Of a stretch of 64,000 bases of DNA, positions 36,905 through 48,420 are shown piece by piece. Under the pieces are notes generated by a model that saw only the letters and a list, made by a program, of their open reading frames with translations, was not told the DNA's origin and ran no database searches. The stretch lies in NCBI RefSeq assembly GCF_002812955.1, contig NZ_PFXK01000009.1:62001-126000 (forward strand). The letters are read 5' to 3'. Position 1 is the stretch's first letter, and every line of letters starts with the position of its first letter. The position numbers were made by a program, and so were the translations under genes. The stretch comes from Vibrio sp. HA2012. GTDB taxonomy: Bacteria; Pseudomonadota; Gammaproteobacteria; Enterobacterales; Vibrionaceae.

Positions 36905-38380
36905 ATGAGTCAGTGGATTGCTGGTCAGTGGGTGGAGGGGCAGGGAGAGCCGATGGTTTCTGTCTGTCCGTATGATGATCTTCCCTTATGGCAGGGAGAA
37001 AGTGCGACGCCGGATCAGGTTGAACAGGCCGTACAGGCTGCTCGCCATGCCTTTTTACATTGGAAGCTATGTTGTTTTTCTGAGCGGAAAAGGGTTATAC
37101 AGGCATTTGCTGCTCAGGTAACACGACACAGTGATGTGCTGGCTGAGGTGATAGCAAAAGAGACGGGTAAGCCCTTATGGGAGAGTCGTACTGAAGCTGC
37201 TGCGGTAGCGGCCAAAGTGGATATTTCTATTCGTGCTTATCAGGAAAGAAGTGGGGAGAAATGTCGTGAAGCTGATGGAACGCAGATGTGCTTACGCCAC
37301 CGGCCTCTTGGTGTGATGGCCATATTCGGGCCTTATAATTTCCCTGCTCACTTGCCTAATGGTCATATGGTACCAGCCCTTTTGGCAGGTAATACTGTTG
37401 TGTATAAGCCTTCGGAACAGACTCCATATACTGCCGAGTTCATGATGCAATTGTGGGAATCGGCAGGGATGCCAGCAGGGGTGATTAACTTGCTGCAGGG
37501 CGGAACACAAACAGGGATTGCTTTGGCGCAGTCCCGGGAGATTGACGGTTTGCTGTTTACCGGTAGTGCATCTACTGGACATCTTCTGCACAGGCAGTTT
37601 TCCGGTCAGCCGGAAAAGATGCTGGCGCTGGAGATGGGAGGAAATAATCCGCTGGTGGTATCCGGGCAGTATGGGAAAGTAGATGCTGCTGTCTATACGA
37701 TTATTCAGTCTGCTTTTTTGAGTGCCGGACAGCGTTGTACCTGTGCTCGTCGTCTGTATGTACCTGAGGGAAAAAATGGCGATAGACTCGTAGCCAGGCT
37801 GGTCGAAGTGATTAAAACGATTCGGGTGGATCAGCCATTTTCCGATCCTCAGCCTTTTATGGGATCTCTGATTTCACAGGCTGCCGTTCAGGGTATTTTA
37901 GATGCTCAGGCACATTTGATCGCTCTGGGGGGGATTCCTTTGCTTAAAGCACAGCCAGGAAGAGCTGCATTTATTTCTCCCGGGTTGATTGACATTACAT
38001 CTGTGTTCTCTCCTCCGGATCAGGAGTATTTTGGGCCTTTGCTGCAGATGGTGCGTTATCCGGTAAACGGTGAGTTTTCTGCCATCGAGTCTGCGGTAGA
38101 GATGGCAAATAATACTCGGTTTGGGTTATCTGCCGGATTGATTTCTACTGATGATAATGAATGGAATTATTTTCTGCAGCATATTCGTGCTGGTATAGTA
38201 AATCGTAATCGTCAGTTGACCGGAGCCAGTAGTGATATGCCGTTTGGAGGACCCGGTGCATCCGGTAATCTCAGACCGAGCGCCTATTATGCAGCAGACT
38301 ATTGCGCTTACCCTATGGCTTCAATGGAAGGTGATGCCCCGGTACTGCCTGAAATACTGAGTCCGGGGGTACTGTTTTAG
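36905..38380 (+). CDS. astD: N-succinylglutamate 5-semialdehyde dehydrogenase
   Basis: Oxidises succinylglutamate semialdehyde to succinylglutamate with NAD+. A 491-residue aldehyde dehydrogenase with [32 protein letters not shown] (general base Glu) and the catalytic Cys in [10 protein letters not shown] (C278). The C-terminus, about 40 residues, includes the AstD-specific [23 protein letters not shown] precedes the ATG. Its stop overlaps the convergent epmB stop by 4 bp. Confidence 0.97.
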   Translation: MSQWIAGQWVEGQGEPMVSVCPYDDLPLWQGESATPDQVEQAVQAARHAFLHWKLCCFSERKRVIQAFAAQVTRHSDVLAEVIAKETGKPLWESRTEAAAVAAKVDISIRAYQERSGEKCREADGTQMCLRHRPLGVMAIFGPYNFPAHLPNGHMVPALLAGNTVVYKPSEQTPYTAEFMMQLWESAGMPAGVINLLQGGTQTGIALAQSREIDGLLFTGSASTGHLLHRQFSGQPEKMLALEMGGNNPLVVSGQYGKVDAAVYTIIQSAFLSAGQRCTCARRLYVPEGKNGDRLVARLVEVIKTIRVDQPFSDPQPFMGSLISQAAVQGILDAQAHLIALGGIPLLKAQPGRAAFISPGLIDITSVFSPPDQEYFGPLLQMVRYPVNGEFSAIESAVEMANNTRFGLSAGLISTDDNEWNYFLQHIRAGIVNRNRQLTGASSDMPFGGPGASGNLRPSAYYAADYCAYPMASMEGDAPVLPEILSPGVLF

Positions 38381-39420
38381 TCGTTTTCCATACCTAGATC
38401 CAGAGGGGTTTTGCTTGGCTTTCCACCTTCTTCCCGGGTCAGTCTCGGAACCATATAGCCGGAAACCTGGGTCATCATCTCTCGTACGATGGCCTTTGCT
38501 TTTGTATCGCTGACATAAAAATGCGCTGCCCCCTGAACCTTATCCAGCACATGCAGGTAATAAGGCTGAACACCGTTATCAAATAGCGCTTCACTAAGTG
38601 CTATTTGTGTTTCGGCACTGTCGTTGACTCCTTTTAGCAGTACGCTCTGGTTCAGTAGGGTAACTCCTGCATTTTTCAGCATCTGCAATGCTTGCACCAG
38701 TTGCTGATCCATTTCATTTTTATGATTGATATGAGTAACCAGAATCGTCTTTAACCGGGTATACCTAAGTAATTCACACAGATCCGTTGTGATGCGCGAC
38801 GGGATCACGACTGGAAGACGAGTGTGAATCCGAAGTCTGCGGATGTGTGGGATCTGTTCCAGCCGTTCCGTCAGCCAACGTAATTCATTATCTTTCGCCA
38901 TCAGAGGATCTCCTCCGGAGAGTATGATTTCATTCAGTTCTGCATGCTGTTCTATATAGTCCAGACTTCGCTGCCAGACGCTTTTTGAGCCTTTATTGTC
39001 ATTGTACGGAAAGTGACGTCTGAAACAGTAGCGGCAGTTAATTGCACAGCCTCCTTTCAGGATCAGCAGAGCACGGTTATGGTATTTATGCAGCAACCCG
39101 GGCAGCTCATTATCTTGTTCTTCAAGCGGATCCACTGAATAGCCGGGATGATATTCCAGCTCATCATTAATGGGCAGAACCTGACGTAATAAAGGATCAT
39201 GGATGTTGCCTTTTTCCATCCTGCGGATAAAGCTTTGCGGTACGCGTTGAGCAAATAATTTTCTGGCAGCAAAACGACATCCTTCAACGGGGTGAGGCCA
39301 CTGTTCCTGTGGAATACCGAGTTGAGTGAGTAGCTTCTCCGGATCAGAGATCGCACTTGCCAGCTCATTGAGCCAGTTTTGCTCAACAGAGACGGATTTT
39401 CGGGTTATGATAGGCAACAT
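38377..39420 (-). CDS. epmB: EF-P (R)-beta-lysine formation: lysine 2,3-aminomutase-like EpmB
   Basis: A radical-SAM, PLP-dependent enzyme that converts (S)-alpha-lysine to (R)-beta-lysine for EF-P modification. In its 347 residues the cluster motif C-x3-C-x2-C is at C125, C129 and C132 (CAINCRYCF), followed by the RRHFPY element and LSGGDPLM; the PLP region is near [13 protein letters not shown]. Shorter than clostridial aminomutases, as usual for EpmB. Divergent from efp with 34 bp between start codons, a conserved arrangement. Confidence 0.96.
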   Translation of the reverse strand: MLPIITRKSVSVEQNWLNELASAISDPEKLLTQLGIPQEQWPHPVEGCRFAARKLFAQRVPQSFIRRMEKGNIHDPLLRQVLPINDELEYHPGYSVDPLEEQDNELPGLLHKYHNRALLILKGGCAINCRYCFRRHFPYNDNKGSKSVWQRSLDYIEQHAELNEIILSGGDPLMAKDNELRWLTERLEQIPHIRRLRIHTRLPVVIPSRITTDLCELLRYTRLKTILVTHINHKNEMDQQLVQALQMLKNAGVTLLNQSVLLKGVNDSAETQIALSEALFDNGVQPYYLHVLDKVQGAAHFYVSDTKAKAIVREMMTQVSGYMVPRLTREEGGKPSKTPLDLGMEND

Positions 39421-39454
39421 TAAAATTTAGCTCGAATAATAGTAAGAGGAAACA

Positions 39455-40021
39455 ATGGCTACAGTTAGCACTAATGAATTTAAAAGCGGCCTTAAACTAA
39501 TGCTTGATAATGAGCCGTGCGTTATTCTGGAAAACGAATATGTTAAACCAGGTAAAGGTCAGGCGTTTAACCGCGTAAAAATTCGTAAACTACTTTCTGG
39601 TAAAGTGCTAGAGAAAACCTTTAAGTCTGGTGACACATGTGAAGTTGCAGACGTAATGGATATCGACCTAGATTACCTGTATTCAGACGGCGAATTCTAT
39701 CACTTTATGAATGCAGAAACATTCGAACAGATTGCAGCAGATGCAAAAGCGGTAGGTGATAACGCTAAGTGGCTGGTAGAAAACAACACTTGTATGCTGA
39801 CACTGTGGAATGGTAATCCTATCACAGTGACTCCGCCAAACTTTGTTGAGTTAGAAGTTACTGAAACGGATCCGGGTCTGAAAGGCGATACGCAGGGCAC
39901 GGGCGGCAAGCCAGCGACACTGTCTACCGGTGCTGTTGTGCGTGTTCCTCTGTTCATCCAGATAGGTGAAATTATTAAAGTTGATACCCGTTCAGCGGAA
40001 TATGTAAGCCGCGTGAAGTAA
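39455..40021 (+). CDS. efp: translation elongation factor P
   Basis: EF-P relieves ribosome stalling at polyproline stretches by binding between the P and E sites. The 188-residue, three-domain protein has the modified lysine at K34 in KPGKGQAF, the beta-lysylation type site used by EpmA/EpmB, and ends in the conserved [18 protein letters not shown]. EpmB is encoded just upstream and EpmA 3.6 kb downstream. AGAGGAAA precedes the ATG. A strong shared terminator follows. Confidence 0.98.
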   Translation: MATVSTNEFKSGLKLMLDNEPCVILENEYVKPGKGQAFNRVKIRKLLSGKVLEKTFKSGDTCEVADVMDIDLDYLYSDGEFYHFMNAETFEQIAADAKAVGDNAKWLVENNTCMLTLWNGNPITVTPPNFVELEVTETDPGLKGDTQGTGGKPATLSTGAVVRVPLFIQIGEIIKVDTRSAEYVSRVK

Positions 40022-40042
40022 TTTTCAGGTCGTTTATCACGA

Positions 40043-40077
40043 AAAAAACCGAAAGAGAGGGATTCTTTCGGTTTTTT
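40043..40077. terminator. bidirectional terminator between efp and frdD
   Basis: AAAAAACCGAAAG (40043-40055) pairs with CTTTCGGTTTTTT (40065-40077), a 13-bp perfect stem with a 9-nt loop. The A/T ends supply U runs on both strands, so it can stop efp (plus) and frdABCD (minus). Confidence 0.92.
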
Positions 40078-40104
40078 ATGGCTACTGTTTATGATATTGC
40101 CAGC

Positions 40105-40467
40105 TTAAATCATAAAAATAAACACCACTGCCAGCAGAGAAATAAATGCTGCCGTAAAGTAGCAGGCAATTTTGCCTACGATTCCAGTGTGAAGTTTTAA
40201 ATCGTGCATACCGTGATGAACCCGGTGCATTGCATGCCAGATAGGTAGTGCCAGTGTTGCGATCACAAACAGAGCACCGATAATACTGGTTGCGAATTCG
40301 GATACCCGCTCATAGTTCATCGCTTCAGCATCAATTACTCCCAGTGGCACCAGAATGCCCAGTACCAAAATTGTTACCGGAGAGATCATCGCAAACCAGC
40401 TTCCGCCGGCTCCGAACAGGCCCCACCATACAGGTTCATCTGAACGTTTTGGATTTTTATCAACCAC
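40105..40467 (-). CDS. frdD: fumarate reductase membrane anchor subunit D
   Basis: A 120-residue three-helix membrane anchor that with FrdC holds the FrdAB dimer on the inner membrane and binds menaquinol. It begins [19 protein letters not shown], as in E. coli FrdD. No ATG is at the right place; GTG at 40467 has AAGGAG 6-7 nt upstream and is chosen over the longer frame that runs into frdC. Last gene of frdABCD. Confidence 0.94.
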   Translation of the reverse strand: MVDKNPKRSDEPVWWGLFGAGGSWFAMISPVTILVLGILVPLGVIDAEAMNYERVSEFATSIIGALFVIATLALPIWHAMHRVHHGMHDLKLHTGIVGKIACYFTAAFISLLAVVFIFMI

Positions 40468-40480
40468 AATAAGCTCCTTC

Positions 40481-40864
40481 CTATACAATGATGAGAACAA
40501 TCAGTGAGATAGCGGCAACAGCAGCCCACTGGCTCAGAACGATGATTTTTGAATCGACCACTTTCCCTTTCAGGCGTACCGGCATCACTTGCGGCATCAT
40601 GCTGAAGAAGGTGTAGGCGTGGAACAGACTTCCGGCCAGAGCAACAATATTGATTGCAATGACTACCGGATGAGCCATAAACGCCAGCCAGCTTTGCCAG
40701 GCTTCAGCACCTTTAACCAGAGCACCCAGACCAAAAGTCAGAAACAGGGTAAACAGTATCAGAGGCAGTACGGTTGCTTCCCGTAGCATATACAGGCGGT
40801 AGAAACTGTGTTTCTGCCACCAGGTTGCTTTCATCTTACGAACATAAGGTTTACGGTTACTCAT
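40481..40864 (-). CDS. frdC: fumarate reductase membrane anchor subunit C
   Basis: A 127-residue inner-membrane subunit with three hydrophobic helices. The N-terminal motif [31 protein letters not shown] is characteristic (read as the stretch around residues 4-34) and includes the Glu-containing quinone pocket region. It forms the diheme-free anchor with FrdD. Starts 2 nt after the frdB stop. Confidence 0.95.
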   Translation of the reverse strand: MSNRKPYVRKMKATWWQKHSFYRLYMLREATVLPLILFTLFLTFGLGALVKGAEAWQSWLAFMAHPVVIAINIVALAGSLFHAYTFFSMMPQVMPVRLKGKVVDSKIIVLSQWAAVAAISLIVLIIV

Positions 40865-40866
40865 CC

Positions 40867-41607
40867 TTAGTCCTCCTGTGGTTTTAACATGGCAATGACA
40901 AAGTCTTTCGAAGACTCCAGCTTACCCTGGTTGACGGCTGCAGCCGGATCAACATGCTTAGGGCAAACTTCAGAACAGAAGCCAACAAATGTACAACCCC
41001 ATACCCCATTTTCACCGTTAAGCAGTTTCATACGCTCATTTTTCCCGTTATCCCGGCTGTCCAGGTTATAGCGGTGAGCCAGTGTAATGGCTGCAGGGCC
41101 AAGGAAGTCGGGATTCAGGCCGAACTGAGGACAGGCTGCATAGCAGAGGCCACAGTTAATACAGGCTGCAAATTGCTGGTATCTTGCCATCTGTTCTGGT
41201 GTCTGGTTATTCGGACCATCTTCCGGTTTACGGTCATTACCAAGAATATAAGGTTTCAGTGCTTCCAGACGCTCGATAAATGGCGTCATATCCACGATCA
41301 GATCTTTTTCTATCGGGAAGTTAGCCAGAGGTTCGATGGTGATGCCGTCCGGATAATCACGCATAAAGCTTTTACACGCTAGTTTCGGATAGTTATTGAC
41401 CATCATGCCGCAGGAACCGCAGATAGCCATCCGGCATGACCAGCGGAATGAAAGATTTTTATCCAGATTGTCTTTTATATACATCAGGGCATCCAGCACT
41501 GACATGGTGTCATCAAACGGGACTTCGAAGGTTTGCAGATAAGGCTCTGCATCTTTCTCCGGATCGTAACGCATGATTTTTACTTTCTGAATTCTTTGAC
41601 CTGACAT
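40867..41607 (-). CDS. frdB: fumarate reductase iron-sulfur subunit
   Basis: A 246-residue electron-transfer subunit. Three clusters are visible: [2Fe-2S] ligands in [10 protein letters not shown] with the later CKSF Cys, [4Fe-4S] in [12 protein letters not shown], and [3Fe-4S] in [12 protein letters not shown]. It carries electrons from menaquinol at FrdCD to the flavin of FrdA. Its start overlaps the frdA stop by one nucleotide (TAATG). Confidence 0.97.
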   Translation of the reverse strand: MSGQRIQKVKIMRYDPEKDAEPYLQTFEVPFDDTMSVLDALMYIKDNLDKNLSFRWSCRMAICGSCGMMVNNYPKLACKSFMRDYPDGITIEPLANFPIEKDLIVDMTPFIERLEALKPYILGNDRKPEDGPNNQTPEQMARYQQFAACINCGLCYAACPQFGLNPDFLGPAAITLAHRYNLDSRDNGKNERMKLLNGENGVWGCTFVGFCSEVCPKHVDPAAAVNQGKLESSKDFVIAMLKPQED

Positions 41608-43418
41608 TACTCTTGCTCCTCTGCTGGTTTCGCTTCTGCAGCTTCTTTGGCAGCGGCTTCTTCAGCGGCAGCACCGTACAGACGGGCTTTGGGCTGAGAT
41701 TTAGTGATAGTGACATCACGGTAGTCAATGGTTGGTGCTGCATCCGGATTGTAGAAAGCCAGTGAGTGCCTCAGGAAATTCACATCATCACGTTCGGTAC
41801 AGCCCTCATCCAGACGCTGGTGAGCACCGCGGGATTCCTTACGCATCATGGCTGAGTGAGCCATTGCTTCCGCGACTTCCAGTCCATAGCCTACCTCTAT
41901 GGCGTACAGTAGGTCAGTATTGAAAACTTTCCCTTTGTCTTTAATGCTGATTTTCTTATAGCGATCTTTTAGCTCTGCAAGTTTATTTATGGTTTCCTGC
42001 ATGCTATTTTCTTCACGGTAGATGCCACAGCCCGATTCCATGGAATGACCCATCTCGGTACGGATATCCGCCCAGTTTTCATCGCCTTCCTGTTCAAGAA
42101 GAGCCTGAATTCGTGCTTCTGCGGCTTCTACCTGTTCAGCAATCGCAGTATCATTCCAGCCCCCGAATTCTGCAGCCCGTTTGGCAGCACCTTCACCGGT
42201 TTGACGCCCAAACACCACCAGTTCGGCCAGAGAGTTTGAACCCAGACGGTTTGCGCCATGCAGCCCTACAGAGGAACATTCGCCTACAGCAAAAAGCCCT
42301 TTAATACAGGTTTCGTTGTACCGATCGGTTTCTATTCCTCCCATGGTGTAGTGTGCTGTCGGGCGGATAGGAATCGGTTGTTTAGCCGGATCAACATTAA
42401 CGTAAGCCTTGGCCAGTTCACAAATAAACGGCAGGCGTTCGTTAATGTAATCCTCCCCTAGATGGCGAAGATCCAGATGAACGACATCACCCAGAGGGTG
42501 TTTGATGGTATTGCCTTTCTGTTGTTCATGCCAGAATGCCTGAGAGACTTTATCGCGCGGCCCCAGTTCCATATATTTATTTTTGGGCTGGCCGATAGGT
42601 GTTTCCGGCCCCATACCGTAGTCCTGCAGGTAGCGGTAGCCGTCTTTGTTGACAATAATACCACCTTCACCGCGGCAGCCTTCTGTCATCAGGATACCGG
42701 TACCCGGCAGTCCGGTCGGATGATACTGAACAAATTCCATGTCACGCAGAGGAACACCATGACGATAGGCCATTGCCATGCCATCGCCCGTAACAATACC
42801 GCCGTTGGTATTGGTGTGATAAACCCGTCCAGCGCCACCAGTTGCCAATACCACAGATTTGGCTTTGATGGTAACCAGTTCACCTTCGGACATATGAATA
42901 GCAATTAAGCCTTGAACTTCTCCGTCAACGACCAGAAGGTCAACAACAAAGTATTCATCAAAACGTTTTATTTGCTCGTATTTGAGGGAGGTCTGGAATA
43001 AGGTGTGTAGCATATGAAAGCCGGTTTTGTCGGCAGCAAACCATGTTCGTTCTACTTTCATACCACCAAAACGACGAACATTGACGTCACCATTTTCTTT
43101 ACGGCTCCAGGGGCATCCCCATTGTTCAAGTTGGGTCATTTCCCTGGTTGCATTTTCAACAAAGTACTCAACAACATCTTGCTCGCATAGCCAATCCCCC
43201 CCTCCTACAGTATCGTTGAAGTGGTTATCCAGACTGTCTTCGTCTTTAATAACGGCTGCTGAGCCTCCTTCTGCGGCCACGGTGTGGGAACGCATCGGGT
43301 AGACTTTGGAAACCAGAGCTATTTCTAACTCGGGATTAGCTTCAGCCGCAGCGATTGCAGTACGAAGACCGGCACCGCCGGCGCCGATGACTGCGATATC
43401 TGTGGTTATCGTCTGCAC
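41607..43418 (-). CDS. frdA: fumarate reductase flavoprotein subunit
   Basis: A 603-residue catalytic subunit reducing fumarate to succinate during anaerobic respiration. The dinucleotide fold [17 protein letters not shown] is followed by the covalent-FAD His at H45 in [31 protein letters not shown] and the catalytic Arg region [10 protein letters not shown] are intact. The C-terminus is an alanine/glutamate-rich tail ([15 protein letters not shown]). First gene of frdABCD, divergent from epmA. Confidence 0.98.
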   Translation of the reverse strand: MQTITTDIAVIGAGGAGLRTAIAAAEANPELEIALVSKVYPMRSHTVAAEGGSAAVIKDEDSLDNHFNDTVGGGDWLCEQDVVEYFVENATREMTQLEQWGCPWSRKENGDVNVRRFGGMKVERTWFAADKTGFHMLHTLFQTSLKYEQIKRFDEYFVVDLLVVDGEVQGLIAIHMSEGELVTIKAKSVVLATGGAGRVYHTNTNGGIVTGDGMAMAYRHGVPLRDMEFVQYHPTGLPGTGILMTEGCRGEGGIIVNKDGYRYLQDYGMGPETPIGQPKNKYMELGPRDKVSQAFWHEQQKGNTIKHPLGDVVHLDLRHLGEDYINERLPFICELAKAYVNVDPAKQPIPIRPTAHYTMGGIETDRYNETCIKGLFAVGECSSVGLHGANRLGSNSLAELVVFGRQTGEGAAKRAAEFGGWNDTAIAEQVEAAEARIQALLEQEGDENWADIRTEMGHSMESGCGIYREENSMQETINKLAELKDRYKKISIKDKGKVFNTDLLYAIEVGYGLEVAEAMAHSAMMRKESRGAHQRLDEGCTERDDVNFLRHSLAFYNPDAAPTIDYRDVTITKSQPKARLYGAAAEEAAAKEAAEAKPAEEQE

Positions 43419-43612
43419 AGTATCCTCCAGTGTGTAATTGCAAATTCATATGTGATGAAACTACAATCCATCATTCATCCATGATTTGCTTTAAATTGTA
43501 ATATGTAACTTTAGCTCCTGAAGCTAGTGTATGAGAGCAGGATCGGGAAAAAATTGATGCTGCTAGGCTTTTTCTTCAGAAATATACGGGTAAGCATAGC
43601 AAAACTTTATTG

Positions 43613-43628
43613 TGTGACTAGTATCACC
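43613..43628. promoter_or_regulatory. CRP-like site between frdA and epmA
   Basis: TGTGACTAGTATCACC matches the CRP consensus TGTGA-n6-TCACA at nine of ten fixed positions. It lies 54 bp before the epmA start and about 195 bp before the frdA start. No convincing FNR box (TTGAT-n4-ATCAA) was found in the 264-bp intergenic region. Confidence 0.55.
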
Positions 43629-43682
43629 TGAAAGTTTTATAGTGTAATTAATAGTAATCTCAACAATGACTTATATTTATTT

Positions 43683-44657
43683 ATGAATCCAACTGCATGG
43701 CAACCATCTGCAACTGTTGAGCGGTTGCAACAACGCGCCGGAATACTGGCATCCATTCGTCATTTTTTTGCTGAAAGAGAAGTTCTGGAGGTCGAGACTC
43801 CAGCACTCAGTCATGCAACAGTCACGGATATTCATTTGCATACATTTCATACCCGGTTTATAGGGCCGGATTATGCCAACGGGAAAAAACTGTATCTGAT
43901 GAGCAGTCCGGAATTTCATATGAAACGTCTGTTGGCTGCCGGAAGCGGTTCTATCTATCAGATAGGTAAGTCTTTCCGTAATGAAGAGAATGGCCGTTAT
44001 CATAATCCGGAGTTTACTATGCTGGAGTGGTATCGTACGGGCTTTGACCACCATGAACTGATGGATGAAATGGATGAACTGCTGCAAATGACGCTTCACT
44101 GTATGCCGGCAGAACGCATGACGTATCAGCAGGCTTTTCTGACAGTACTGAAGGTGTGTCCTTTGCAGGCACCCATGGGGGAGCTGAAACATGCGGCTGC
44201 GGAACTTGGCCTGAGTGATATTGCTGATCCTGAGCAGGATAGAGATACCTTGTTACAATTATTGTTCAGTATGGGAGTGGAGCCTATGATTGGTCAGCAG
44301 GTGCCGGCTTTTGTCTATGATTTTCCTGCATCTCAGGCCGCGTTAGCCAGAATCAACCGGGATGATTCTCGTGTAGCGGATCGGTTTGAGGTGTACTTTA
44401 AAGGTATAGAACTGGCGAACGGATTTCATGAACTGGACAATCCGGATGAACAGTTGGCCCGTTTTGAAACAGATAACCGGCAGCGTGTGGGTATGGGACT
44501 GACTCCTCAGCCCATCGATTATCATCTTATTGAAGCATTAAAAGCCGGATTACCTGCGTGTGCCGGTGTCGCTCTGGGCATTGACCGTCTGGTGATGCTG
44601 GCGCTGGGCTGTGATCATATTGAGCAGGTCACAGCTTTTGCGTTTCCAAGAGCCTGA
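43683..44657 (+). CDS. epmA: EF-P--(R)-beta-lysine ligase EpmA
   Basis: A 324-residue truncated lysyl-tRNA synthetase paralogue (also PoxA/GenX/YjeA) that activates beta-lysine and attaches it to K34 of EF-P. Class II motif 2 is [23 protein letters not shown] and motif 3 [15 protein letters not shown]; the tRNA anticodon-binding domain of LysRS is absent, as expected. The convergent DASS transporter stops 9 nt beyond its stop. Confidence 0.96.
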   Translation: MNPTAWQPSATVERLQQRAGILASIRHFFAEREVLEVETPALSHATVTDIHLHTFHTRFIGPDYANGKKLYLMSSPEFHMKRLLAAGSGSIYQIGKSFRNEENGRYHNPEFTMLEWYRTGFDHHELMDEMDELLQMTLHCMPAERMTYQQAFLTVLKVCPLQAPMGELKHAAAELGLSDIADPEQDRDTLLQLLFSMGVEPMIGQQVPAFVYDFPASQAALARINRDDSRVADRFEVYFKGIELANGFHELDNPDEQLARFETDNRQRVGMGLTPQPIDYHLIEALKAGLPACAGVALGIDRLVMLALGCDHIEQVTAFAFPRA

Positions 44658-44671
44658 TATCGGTTATCAGG
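44653..44671. other. hairpin spanning the convergent epmA and transporter stops
   Basis: CCTGATA (44653-44659) and TATCAGG (44665-44671) form a 7-bp perfect stem with a 5-nt loop. It contains both stop codons of the convergent pair. There is no U run on either strand, so it is not a standard terminator. Confidence 0.45.
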
Positions 44672-46085
44672 TAATGATAAGAGCTGCAGTATAAACAATC
44701 ATCAGTCCGATAACCCCGATAAGTACGCCGGTTTTTGCCATATCTTTACTTTCTATCAGGCCGGTAGAGTAAGCCAGAGAGTTAGGTGGGGTCGATACCG
44801 GCAGTATCATTCCCAGTGATGCGGAAAAGGCGACGACAACCAGAAGTCCTTGTATTCCTCCCATGCTGGACAGGCTCTCCATGGATGTTCCAATAGCTGC
44901 TGCGATTGGCATTAGCAGGTTGGCTGTTGCTGTATTCGACATAAAGTTAGCCATAATCCAGCACACCAGTGACAGAACGATAACAACCAGAAGAGGGGAG
45001 AGGGATTCATAGTCAATTGCGTGAGCCAGAGCCTCCGCGAGCCCGGTTTTATCTAGACCGATACCGATGGCGATACCACCGGCAACCAGCCAGAGAACAT
45101 CCCAGTTGATTTGTTTAAGTTCCTCTTTACCCATGATACCGGTCAGGGTAAAAACAGCCAGAGGAATGACAGAGACAACGTAGGTGTTCATGCCATGCAA
45201 TTGAGTTGTCATCCAAAGAAGTATGGTGGCCGCAAAAGTGATGTAAACCACGACAGCACGCCAGCTTTTTTTAAATACACCATCCAGTTTCAGCGTCATG
45301 GATGTCTGTGAAGATGGAAACAGTTTCTGCAGCAGAAACCAGGCGATAGTCAGTTGGATAATCACAAATGGTAGTCCCATCATCATCCAGCGAAGAAAGC
45401 TGATACTGTTTTCTCCGGTGAGATATTGCAGTGCTATTGCATTTGGCGGAGTACCGATAGGGGTCGCGATCCCCCCTGTATTGGCAGCTATAGGAACACA
45501 GAGCACCAGAGCCTTAATGCCTAAATCACCTTTGGGGGCTGACGCAACGATAGGACCGAGCAAAGCGAGCATCATGACAGTGGTTGCTGTGTTAGACATA
45601 AACATAGAGAAAGTGGCTGTAATCAGCATTAGTCCCAGCATAATAAAACGCGGCTGTGTTCCGAAAGGGCGCAATAATACTCGAGCCAGATTGTTGTCCA
45701 GTTCATACTTGGAGGCTGCAATCGCCAGAGCAAAGCCGCCCATAAACAGAATGATAATGGGTGACGAGAATGCACTGAATATGTCGGTATATTTCATCAA
45801 AATACCGAGATCATGTTCTGTCGACGGAGTCCGGAAAAAGAGCAGTCCTTTGTTGGATATCATGACTAGCTCTAAAGCAATAATCAGAATTGAGGTTGCG
45901 AAGACAGGAACTGGCTCCAATACCCAAAGCAGAGCTGCCAGCAGGAAAATAGCCAGAAGACGGTGTTGTATTAGGGTCATTCCTTCGATAGGGATAACTT
46001 CAATGGGAAGGAAAAGAACAGTAATAGGAATGGTAAAACAGACAAACAACTTGATTAGTGTTCCCGGAGCAATTTTTTTCTTCAT
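44667..46085 (-). CDS. DASS-family sodium:anion (dicarboxylate) symporter
   Basis: A 472-residue inner-membrane transporter of the SLC13/DASS family, related to VcINDY. It has about eleven helices and the two inverted-repeat signature motifs: SNTATTVMM in the first half and MSNTATANLLMP in the second, plus the PIGTPPNAIAL and PVSTPPNSLAYSTG hairpin tips that bind the carboxylate. Sodium-coupled import of succinate or similar C4-C6 dicarboxylates is the usual function; the exact substrate is not determinable. ATG 46085 is chosen over TTG 46094 because AGGGG lies 9 nt before the ATG. Neighbouring frd genes fit dicarboxylate metabolism. Confidence 0.88.
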   Translation of the reverse strand: MKKKIAPGTLIKLFVCFTIPITVLFLPIEVIPIEGMTLIQHRLLAIFLLAALLWVLEPVPVFATSILIIALELVMISNKGLLFFRTPSTEHDLGILMKYTDIFSAFSSPIIILFMGGFALAIAASKYELDNNLARVLLRPFGTQPRFIMLGLMLITATFSMFMSNTATTVMMLALLGPIVASAPKGDLGIKALVLCVPIAANTGGIATPIGTPPNAIALQYLTGENSISFLRWMMMGLPFVIIQLTIAWFLLQKLFPSSQTSMTLKLDGVFKKSWRAVVVYITFAATILLWMTTQLHGMNTYVVSVIPLAVFTLTGIMGKEELKQINWDVLWLVAGGIAIGIGLDKTGLAEALAHAIDYESLSPLLVVIVLSLVCWIMANFMSNTATANLLMPIAAAIGTSMESLSSMGGIQGLLVVVAFSASLGMILPVSTPPNSLAYSTGLIESKDMAKTGVLIGVIGLMIVYTAALIIT

Positions 46086-46252
46086 ACGGAGCAACCCCTG
46101 TATCTTCTATATACCAGTACTGTTCAAACATAGCTGATACTTAGCTTAGATTAAGCAGAGTGGGGTTACTAAGATTGAAGTGATGTTTTGTAGGTATGAT
46201 CGGCTTTTTCGTAAGTGGTTTGTTTTTGGTCAATTTTCATGAGTCAGATGGA

Positions 46253-46288
46253 ATGAAAAAGGTTAAGGAGCCAAACCGTAACCTTCTT
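46253..46288 (-). terminator. candidate terminator after psd
   Basis: On the minus strand AAGGTTA pairs with TAACCTT (arms 46279-46285 and 46259-46265) around a 13-nt loop, followed by TTTC. It lies about 22 nt beyond the psd stop. The stem is A/T-rich, so efficiency is uncertain. Confidence 0.5.
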
Positions 46289-46308
46289 CTGACTATATTA
46301 GTTCAGGG

Positions 46309-47187
46309 TCAGTCTGTTTTAGATTTTACATGCGCATATGCGGTTCCCATCCGGGTTGACACTCCGTTCTGCATGCTGTCATCAAATATAACTTTATCTT
46401 TAGCAAACAGATTGATCACGGTTGAACCCAGCTTGAAGAGCCCCATTTCCTGTCCTTTTTTTAGTGTGACAGATTTATCCCCTAGTGCTGGATAATCCCA
46501 GCGATGAACCGTGTTACCGGTTGGCGGGGTAATGGTTCCTGACCAGATAACGTCGATACTTCCTACAATGGTAGCTCCGACAAGCACCTGAGCCATAGGG
46601 CCGTGTTCAGTATCAAAGATACAAACCACACGTTCATTACGAGCAAACAGGTTTGGGACATTTTCTGCTGTTAGAGGATTAACGGAGAACAGGTCACCCG
46701 GAATATAGATCATCTGCCGGAGTACGCCATCACATGGCATGTGTACGCGGTGATAGTCGCGCGGAGAAAGATAAATAGTTGCAAAGTTACCATCTTTAAA
46801 TTCGTTATACAGCGCCGCATCGCCCCCCAGAAGTTCCTGTGCAGAGAAATCGTGGCCTTTAGCCTGGATCAGACGACCATTTTCTATCGGTCCGAACTGA
46901 CTGACACAGCCATCAGCAGGGTGAGTCAGGACACTTTCTCCTTCGGTAACGGGACGGGCATTTTCTTGTAACTCACGGATGAAAAAATCATTAAACGTTT
47001 TAAAATGAGCAGGATCAGAAAACTGTGCTTCATCCATATTTACATGATATTGCTTGATAAACAGGCGGATAATCGCAGTCGTTACACCTCCCAGTTTTGC
47101 TGAAGCCAGTTTTCCGACCAGACGAGTCAGGGCATGCTTGGGAATCCAGTACTGGAAGCCTATTTTTATTTTATCAATTACGTTCAT
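46309..47187 (-). CDS. psd: phosphatidylserine decarboxylase proenzyme
   Basis: Makes phosphatidylethanolamine from phosphatidylserine at the inner membrane. The 292-residue proenzyme self-cleaves at the LGST motif (in [10 protein letters not shown], about residue 253) to create the pyruvoyl cofactor. [11 protein letters not shown] and [14 protein letters not shown] contain the catalytic Asp and His residues. Downstream of rsgA on the same strand, as in E. coli (rsgA-psd). Confidence 0.97.
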   Translation of the reverse strand: MNVIDKIKIGFQYWIPKHALTRLVGKLASAKLGGVTTAIIRLFIKQYHVNMDEAQFSDPAHFKTFNDFFIRELQENARPVTEGESVLTHPADGCVSQFGPIENGRLIQAKGHDFSAQELLGGDAALYNEFKDGNFATIYLSPRDYHRVHMPCDGVLRQMIYIPGDLFSVNPLTAENVPNLFARNERVVCIFDTEHGPMAQVLVGATIVGSIDVIWSGTITPPTGNTVHRWDYPALGDKSVTLKKGQEMGLFKLGSTVINLFAKDKVIFDDSMQNGVSTRMGTAYAHVKSKTD

Positions 47188-47279
47188 ATCTCATTTCTTT
47201 TATTAATTGCGGCAGGTTAATCGCTGAGTCTGCCAGAAGCGGATGGTACAAAATCCCGGCAGACTTGTCATTGTTATGC

Positions 47280-48335
47280 TTAAAGATCCGCCTTTTTGTT
47301 ACGCGAGTATTGTCGGTTTGCTTTATTTTCTGTCATGCTTTCAATGATACGGTGATAGCTATCAAAACGGATCTCACTGATCTCCCCTTTGTTTACGGCT
47401 TCCCGCAGCAGGCATCCCGGGTCATCCTGATGTTTGCAGTCTCGGAATTTACAGCCGCCGAGATAAGGACGAAATTCAACAAAGGCTTCTGTTACTTCAT
47501 CGGGTTCAAGATGCCACAGACCGAATTCACGAATCCCTGGAGAATCGATAAGATCACCGCCGTGAGGAAAATGATATAACCGGGCTGCGGTTGTGGTATG
47601 TTGCCCCAGTCCTGATGTTTCAGAAATAGAGCCTTCTTCCGCATTTACGTCTGGTAATAAGGCGTTGACTAGGCTGGATTTTCCTACTCCAGACTGGCCG
47701 ACAAATACATTGATTTTATCTTTTAGTTCTGTTTCCAGTGCACTGATACCTTCTCTGGATTCTTTACTGACCTGAAGAACCTTATAGCCGATTTTTTCAT
47801 ATTCCTGCAGCCATTCCTGAAACAAGGGGCGCTGGGTAGTATCCAGCAGGTCGATTTTATTTAATACGATCAGCGGCTGAATATGTAACGTTTCCGCTGC
47901 AATTAAATAGCGATCAATAATATTGAGTGATAATTCTGGCAAGACGGAAGAAACAATCACCATTTGATCTATATTTGCAGCAACCGGTTTTAGGCCATCA
48001 TAATAGTCCGGACGGGTAAGAACTGATTTTCTTGGTTCAACGGCTTCAACAACGCCGGATATACCCGCCATGGATTCCAGTCCCGGCCGCCAGAGTACCT
48101 GGTCTCCTGAAACCAGCGTTTCTATTCCCCGGCGCAGATTACAGCGATGTATTTCACTTGTTGCACAGTCTTCAATATCGGCATGCTGACCGAAGCGGGT
48201 AATGACCAGCCCGGCTTTTGCTGAACCCAGCATATTTTCTTCCCACTGTACGACGGTTTCCTGCTGGAGTTTTTTCTTTTGGTTTCCGCGTACCCGTCGG
48301 ACCTGACCTTTGCTAAGTTTCTTCTTTTTCGCCAC
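47280..48335 (-). CDS. rsgA: ribosome small-subunit-dependent GTPase RsgA
   Basis: A 351-residue, circularly permuted GTPase that helps release assembly factors from the 30S subunit. A lysine-rich N-terminal tail precedes an OB fold; the permuted G domain runs G4 (LNKIDLL) before G1 ([10 protein letters not shown]) and G3 (DSPGIREFG). The C-terminal zinc finger is in [14 protein letters not shown]. Its start region overlaps the upstream frame of the divergent orn, but the two real starts are 86 bp apart. Confidence 0.97.
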   Translation of the reverse strand: MAKKKKLSKGQVRRVRGNQKKKLQQETVVQWEENMLGSAKAGLVITRFGQHADIEDCATSEIHRCNLRRGIETLVSGDQVLWRPGLESMAGISGVVEAVEPRKSVLTRPDYYDGLKPVAANIDQMVIVSSVLPELSLNIIDRYLIAAETLHIQPLIVLNKIDLLDTTQRPLFQEWLQEYEKIGYKVLQVSKESREGISALETELKDKINVFVGQSGVGKSSLVNALLPDVNAEEGSISETSGLGQHTTTAARLYHFPHGGDLIDSPGIREFGLWHLEPDEVTEAFVEFRPYLGGCKFRDCKHQDDPGCLLREAVNKGEISEIRFDSYHRIIESMTENKANRQYSRNKKADL

Positions 48336-48420
48336 GATATCTTTTTGCCTTGATAGTTGTGAGACTATGGTTATTTGCTGCTATGATACCTTTTTTAAAC
48401 GCAAAATAGGCAATTCATCT

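Noticed and set aside
43540..43570. FNR box for frdABCD
   Set aside because: TTGAT at 43554 lacks the ATCAA partner; only a half match.
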